NCBI GenBank assembly: GCA_023212725.1
Contig: JALBYF010000005.1
Span: forward strand, 186,001-250,000
Source of the DNA: Tranzscheliella williamsii
Lineage: Eukaryota > Basidiomycota > Ustilaginomycetes > Ustilaginales > Ustilaginaceae
DNA: 64,000 nucleotides
Reading direction: 5' to 3'
In this document: positions 61,601 through 64,000 of the stretch, piece after piece
Numbering within the stretch: position 1 is the first letter of the stretch
How the letters are laid out: every line of letters begins with the position of its first letter
The notes under the pieces: generated by a model
Told to the model about the DNA's origin: nothing
What the model saw: only the letters and a program-made list of their open reading frames with translations
Databases searched by the model: none
Position numbers and translations under genes: made by a program

Positions 61601-64000
61601 TTGTTCCTGTGACGCTGGACTCTTCCTCTCCCATCGACGCATCAAGCATGCTCAATGAACTGAATGCGGACTTGAAGACCGAGCGCTGCAGTAGCGCGTC
61701 CTGTGCGCTAATGTGTGGACTCGCCTGATAGTTCGTCAAAACAGGGGAGACTGGCGCTTGGGCGAGGCCGATGCTCTTAGCGATGCAGTCCATGACCTCG
61801 TTCCTGATGTCAAAGTGCGACAGGCCGATGTTGGAGAAGAAATGCTCTTCGTCGTCTTCAGCACCCAGAAAGGATCTTGAAAAAGTTCCACCGGAGTGTG
61901 CCGAAACAGGACTGTGTCCTGCTCGCTCATCAACCGAGTGGGGGACGGGTCCCATTAGTGGTTCGAGCTTTGAGACTCGTCGTGCTTTTGGGCGTGGTGT
62001 CGGCTGAGAGGAATGCATGTTGAAGCCAACATCGCCAAAGCCTTCTTCACTTGGCCCAGCCATGCTGAGCAAGTCGCCAGGGCCGACCATGGTCCTTGCC
62101 GTGGGAGTTTTCAGAGGCGGATCTGGATGTCCCCAGGGCGTCTTGACATTGTACTGCGGTGTTGCAGCCGCGCGTTTCTGCTTTGGGCTCGACGAGGGGC
62201 TGGAAGTAGGATCGCCTTGACGCCCTTTTCTGTCATGGGTTGCAGATTTAGGAAGGGGTGTGTTGCTGCGCTTAGAAGGATTCGCCCAATTCTGAAAATT
62301 ACTGAAGTAGTCTTCACCGCCATACACAGAAGGCTCGGCTTTGGATCTTGGCTGTGGTAGAAAGCGCTGCCTGAGCTTGTCCATGCCACCCTTCTCATAG
62401 AACTCTGAAGGTAAAGGGAAGCAAGCCAGATCGTTGATTGACTTTTCCGTGCGCATGACCTCTTTGGTAAGGCCAAGGTAGGTGTGCGCGGTATGGAACG
62501 TAACCCGCGAAAGTCGAGCTAGGATGACTTGGACGATATGAGCAGCAGCTTTAGGGAACTTTTTGGTGAGTCGTTTGAATGCTTCGGCGGGAATCACGGC
62601 CAAGGTGGTGTCGACCGTGGCCCGAGCGACGGTGCCGGCACCCTGACGGCGATTAGCTTCCGCCTGGCGGTTGGTGGCGTGCATGCTGCTCATAGCGCTC
62701 AAGATCGAGCCGGGGGTTGTGGGTCCACCTGTGTCAAGTCCTGCCTGTAAAGAGGAAGCTCGGCCTTGGAAGAAAGGAGACTGTGGTGGATGGGCTGCAT
62801 TTGCAACCGGCGTTGCTGCTGGGGAGTGGTAAGGGGCAGGGGAAAAATGCGAGAAGGGCGCCGTGGCTTGAGCGGGCGGCATCTGCAGGTCGGGGGCGAG
62901 ACTGAGGGATGGCGAAGCATCGTCCATGGCTTCATTGGGGTCAATTACAGTGCTGGTTTCTCCCTCTTGCACGGTCATAGAGCCGGCGGAAGAGTTTGTC
63001 CTCGAGTGCGAGCCCTTGGTCACGGCCCGAGCACCGGGTGCAATCAGACGCTCAATGGCCCCCTCGGTGGACATAGCTGCTGGGACATTGCGGAGCGCAG
63101 CAGCGTTGAGCTGCAGTTGGGCAGCCTGTGACGGGGGGTTGAAGGCTGAAGTATGGGGAGAGGTGGGAGCTGTGAGACTTTCGGCTCCTGGTACACTCTT
63201 TTTGCTTCGGAGATGAGAGTTTGAGCTGAGATTGATGTTGCGATCCATTACGAAAGGGTTGAGGTTGTAGGCCAGGTGCGATTCGCTGGACGCACCTGCG
63301 TTTCCATTATCTCCGAAAGACAGTTTGACATCTTCGGTAAACAGGCTCAGGATGGTAAAAAGACTGCTGAGAGTACCTCCGCTTTCCACTTCGTTGAGAA
63401 GCTGGTAGCCATTGTCATCTTCATCCTCCACGGCGCCAGCACCCAATTCTGAGGCTGCAGATGGAAGCGGGGCATATACCTGGACGTGCCCGTCGATCAC
63501 AATGTAGAATGAGAAGTCGGTGTCGAGGGAGAGGCTGTCGCCGGCTACAAGTCTTCTTGTCTGCAAATGGCGGGCCAGCTCATGGAAAACAGGCTTTTCG
63601 AGGAAGCCAAAGATACGAATGGCTTGCAAGAAATCATCAAGGTAATTGTGAAAACTTCCCCTGTCGTGATCGCCTCCAGCTGAGGCGACATCAGGGTTGA
63701 GGTTAAACCCTTCGTCTCTTGTTAGCGGCACTTCGCGGAGGCGCTCGTACTTGTTGAGGTGTCGATAGCGGAGCCAAACGAAAGCAGCAACGCAGAAGCA
63801 TGCGAAGAGCAGAGCTAGCGAAGGGAAGTTAAGCTGCAGCGTAAGACTGTAATGCAGCACAGTGTAGACGATCCTGGGGATGGTGATGGTGCAAAATGTT
63901 GCTAGAACCCTTAAAAGATTGAGCGAGGCAAGAACGACGCGAAGGATGCCGTCCACGAGAGCAATGATGGGATTGCGATCATCGGTGTAGGACCCAGAAG
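58659..64000 (-). CDS. NTE1: NTE1 lysophospholipase (neuropathy target esterase homologue), 5' truncated
   Basis: The frame is open from the window's right edge to the stop at 58659 (about 1780 codons) with no in-frame ATG near its beginning, so the start codon or first exon is outside. Order: an N-terminal membrane segment (LALLFACFCVAAFVWLRY), a first cyclic-nucleotide-binding-like domain (DFSFYIVIDGHVQVYA), long Ser-rich linkers, two more such domains (LFYVIDGFLDVLLP; DDPSDSFYIVINGRLRAI), then the patatin catalytic domain. The patatin part has the oxyanion glycines GGGGARGCAHLG, nucleophile elbow GGTSIGS and catalytic Asp in LVDGGYVDNLP. NTE1 deacylates phosphatidylcholine to glycerophosphocholine at the ER. 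Secure. Confidence 0.96.
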   Translation of the reverse strand, partial: SGSYTDDRNPIIALVDGILRVVLASLNLLRVLATFCTITIPRIVYTVLHYSLTLQLNFPSLALLFACFCVAAFVWLRYRHLNKYERLREVPLTRDEGFNLNPDVASAGGDHDRGSFHNYLDDFLQAIRIFGFLEKPVFHELARHLQTRRLVAGDSLSLDTDFSFYIVIDGHVQVYAPLPSAASELGAGAVEDEDDNGYQLLNEVESGGTLSSLFTILSLFTEDVKLSFGDNGNAGASSESHLAYNLNPFVMDRNINLSSNSHLRSKKSVPGAESLTAPTSPHTSAFNPPSQAAQLQLNAAALRNVPAAMSTEGAIERLIAPGARAVTKGSHSRTNSSAGSMTVQEGETSTVIDPNEAMDDASPSLSLAPDLQMPPAQATAPFSHFSPAPYHSPAATPVANAAHPPQSPFFQGRASSLQAGLDTGGPTTPGSILSAMSSMHATNRQAEANRRQGAGTVARATVDTTLAVIPAEAFKRLTKKFPKAAAHIVQVILARLSRVTFHTAHTYLGLTKEVMRTEKSINDLACFPLPSEFYEKGGMDKLRQRFLPQPRSKAEPSVYGGEDYFSNFQNWANPSKRSNTPLPKSATHDRKGRQGDPTSSPSSSPKQKRAAATPQYNVKTPWGHPDPPLKTPTARTMVGPGDLLSMAGPSEEGFGDVGFNMHSSQPTPRPKARRVSKLEPLMGPVPHSVDERAGHSPVSAHSGGTFSRSFLGAEDDEEHFFSNIGLSHFDIRNEVMDCIAKSIGLAQAPVSPVLTNYQASPHISAQDALLQRSVFKSAFSSLSMLDASMGEEESSVTGTNSSVAGHGQSGFHLADFENEIEIKFFPAGSLLVTAGEAKAGLFYVIDGFLDVLLPSDANKLDDDDNSNSRSARSKPTKTDRRKAGNQEHQTGPAAAYKRREARKDHSSSSLRTARVDEEEEWDGETDRMHRKESSTDRNSSATGPFTQHKRRENSSSFGGATRRPAESTRVGNALDGTGGSSRGKRPTTNTGNMQQASGDGSFTANGSRNAPRTPYKSQQHSPPTQGGDRLKEERRSIFTIGRGGIAGYLSSLLGTASYVDIKAKTDVYVGFLPVHALERIMEKRPIVLLTLCKRLLSLLPPLILHIDSSLDWQQVNAGQVIYREDDPSDSFYIVINGRLRAITEKDNGIEVHNEYGQGDSVGELDVITNSRRRTTLHAIRDSELAKMPSTLFNAISVRHPAITIQISRIIAKRVRAELIRSKQEGAALGAPIPGLPDLGRNNLNLKTVAIVPVTRSVPIIDFAAKLQSAFDETIGGPSIFLDQSSVMGVLGRHAFSRMGKLKLAGWLADLEQKYRLVLYLVDTPVSSAWSQTSIRQADCVLMVGFGDDPTMGEYERLLMSVKTTARKELVLLHPERSVPPGSTREWLRNRPWVHAHHHVEMPGITRSHATTSMVDTDPKAVQALRNLKRKLETSLQRYRRSKAPLTISGRPHHASDFARLARRLCGKSIGLVLGGGGARGCAHLGVIKALEEKGIPIDMVGGTSIGSLVGGLYAREAELVSTFGRAKRFAGRMASLWRFASDLTYPVVSYTTGHEFNRGVFKAIQETHIEDMWIPFFCNTTNITWSRMEVHTSGYAWRYIRGSMTLAGLIPPLVDDGNMLVDGGYVDNLPVTVMLAMGARSVFAVDVGSIDDTSPRAYGDTLSGWWVLINRWNPWSDAGKIPSIPDIQGRLTYVSSVKTLEEAKKVKGCFYMRMPVEEFGTLAFGKFDAIHQKGYDAAVILLDGWERDGTLPSGSERDAGNDGTRRGKGAGISARRNSI

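Overview
The window looks like nuclear DNA of a smut fungus (Basidiomycota, Ustilaginomycotina, close to Ustilago/Sporisorium/Pseudozyma). This is inferred from gene content and style, not from a search. Genes are compact and GC-rich. Most are intronless or carry one short GT-AG intron of about 70-150 bp with CTAAC/CTGAC-like branch sites. Conserved fungal housekeeping genes alternate with small lineage-specific secreted proteins of the plant-pathogen effector type. No rRNA, convincing tRNA, CRISPR array, transposon or plasmid feature was found.

Left part (1-24 kb): a truncated gene with an RNase H1 N-terminal (viroplasmin-like) fold at the left edge, a disordered hypothetical protein, a KCH1-type potassium channel, a PMP47/ANT1-type peroxisomal carrier, MDM31 (mitochondrial inner membrane), an NRG1-like C2H2 repressor with about 4 kb of gene-free DNA upstream, and an IFH1/CRF1-type ribosomal-protein gene coactivator.

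Middle (24-45 kb): NOG1 (60S biogenesis) head-to-head with IFH1, a possible tubby/LURP-one-like protein, P5C dehydrogenase (PUT2), a four-exon LSM3 head-to-head with mitoribosomal uL5m, DCN1 (cullin neddylation) head-to-head with LEU2, a small secreted cysteine-containing protein, a PA-TM-RING ubiquitin ligase, and SRP receptor alpha head-to-head with the GPN3 GTPase.

Right part (45.6-64 kb): two adjacent secreted proteins that appear to share a C-terminal domain and form an effector mini-cluster (one seems frameshifted, the other has long internal repeats), then an F-box-like protein, phosphoglycerate dehydrogenase (SER3), bleomycin hydrolase (LAP3), ALG5 and a 5'-truncated NTE1 phospholipase.

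Several gene models were rebuilt by hand by joining exons across GT-AG introns that restore conserved family sequence: MDM31, IFH1, LSM3, DCN1, LEU2, SRP101, GPN3, the 38-kb secreted protein and the F-box-like gene. The most interesting material is the secreted-protein pair at 45.7-50.1 kb, the isolated secreted protein at 38 kb, a membrane-anchor-like open frame joined to DCN1, and a set of short repeats in intergenic DNA.
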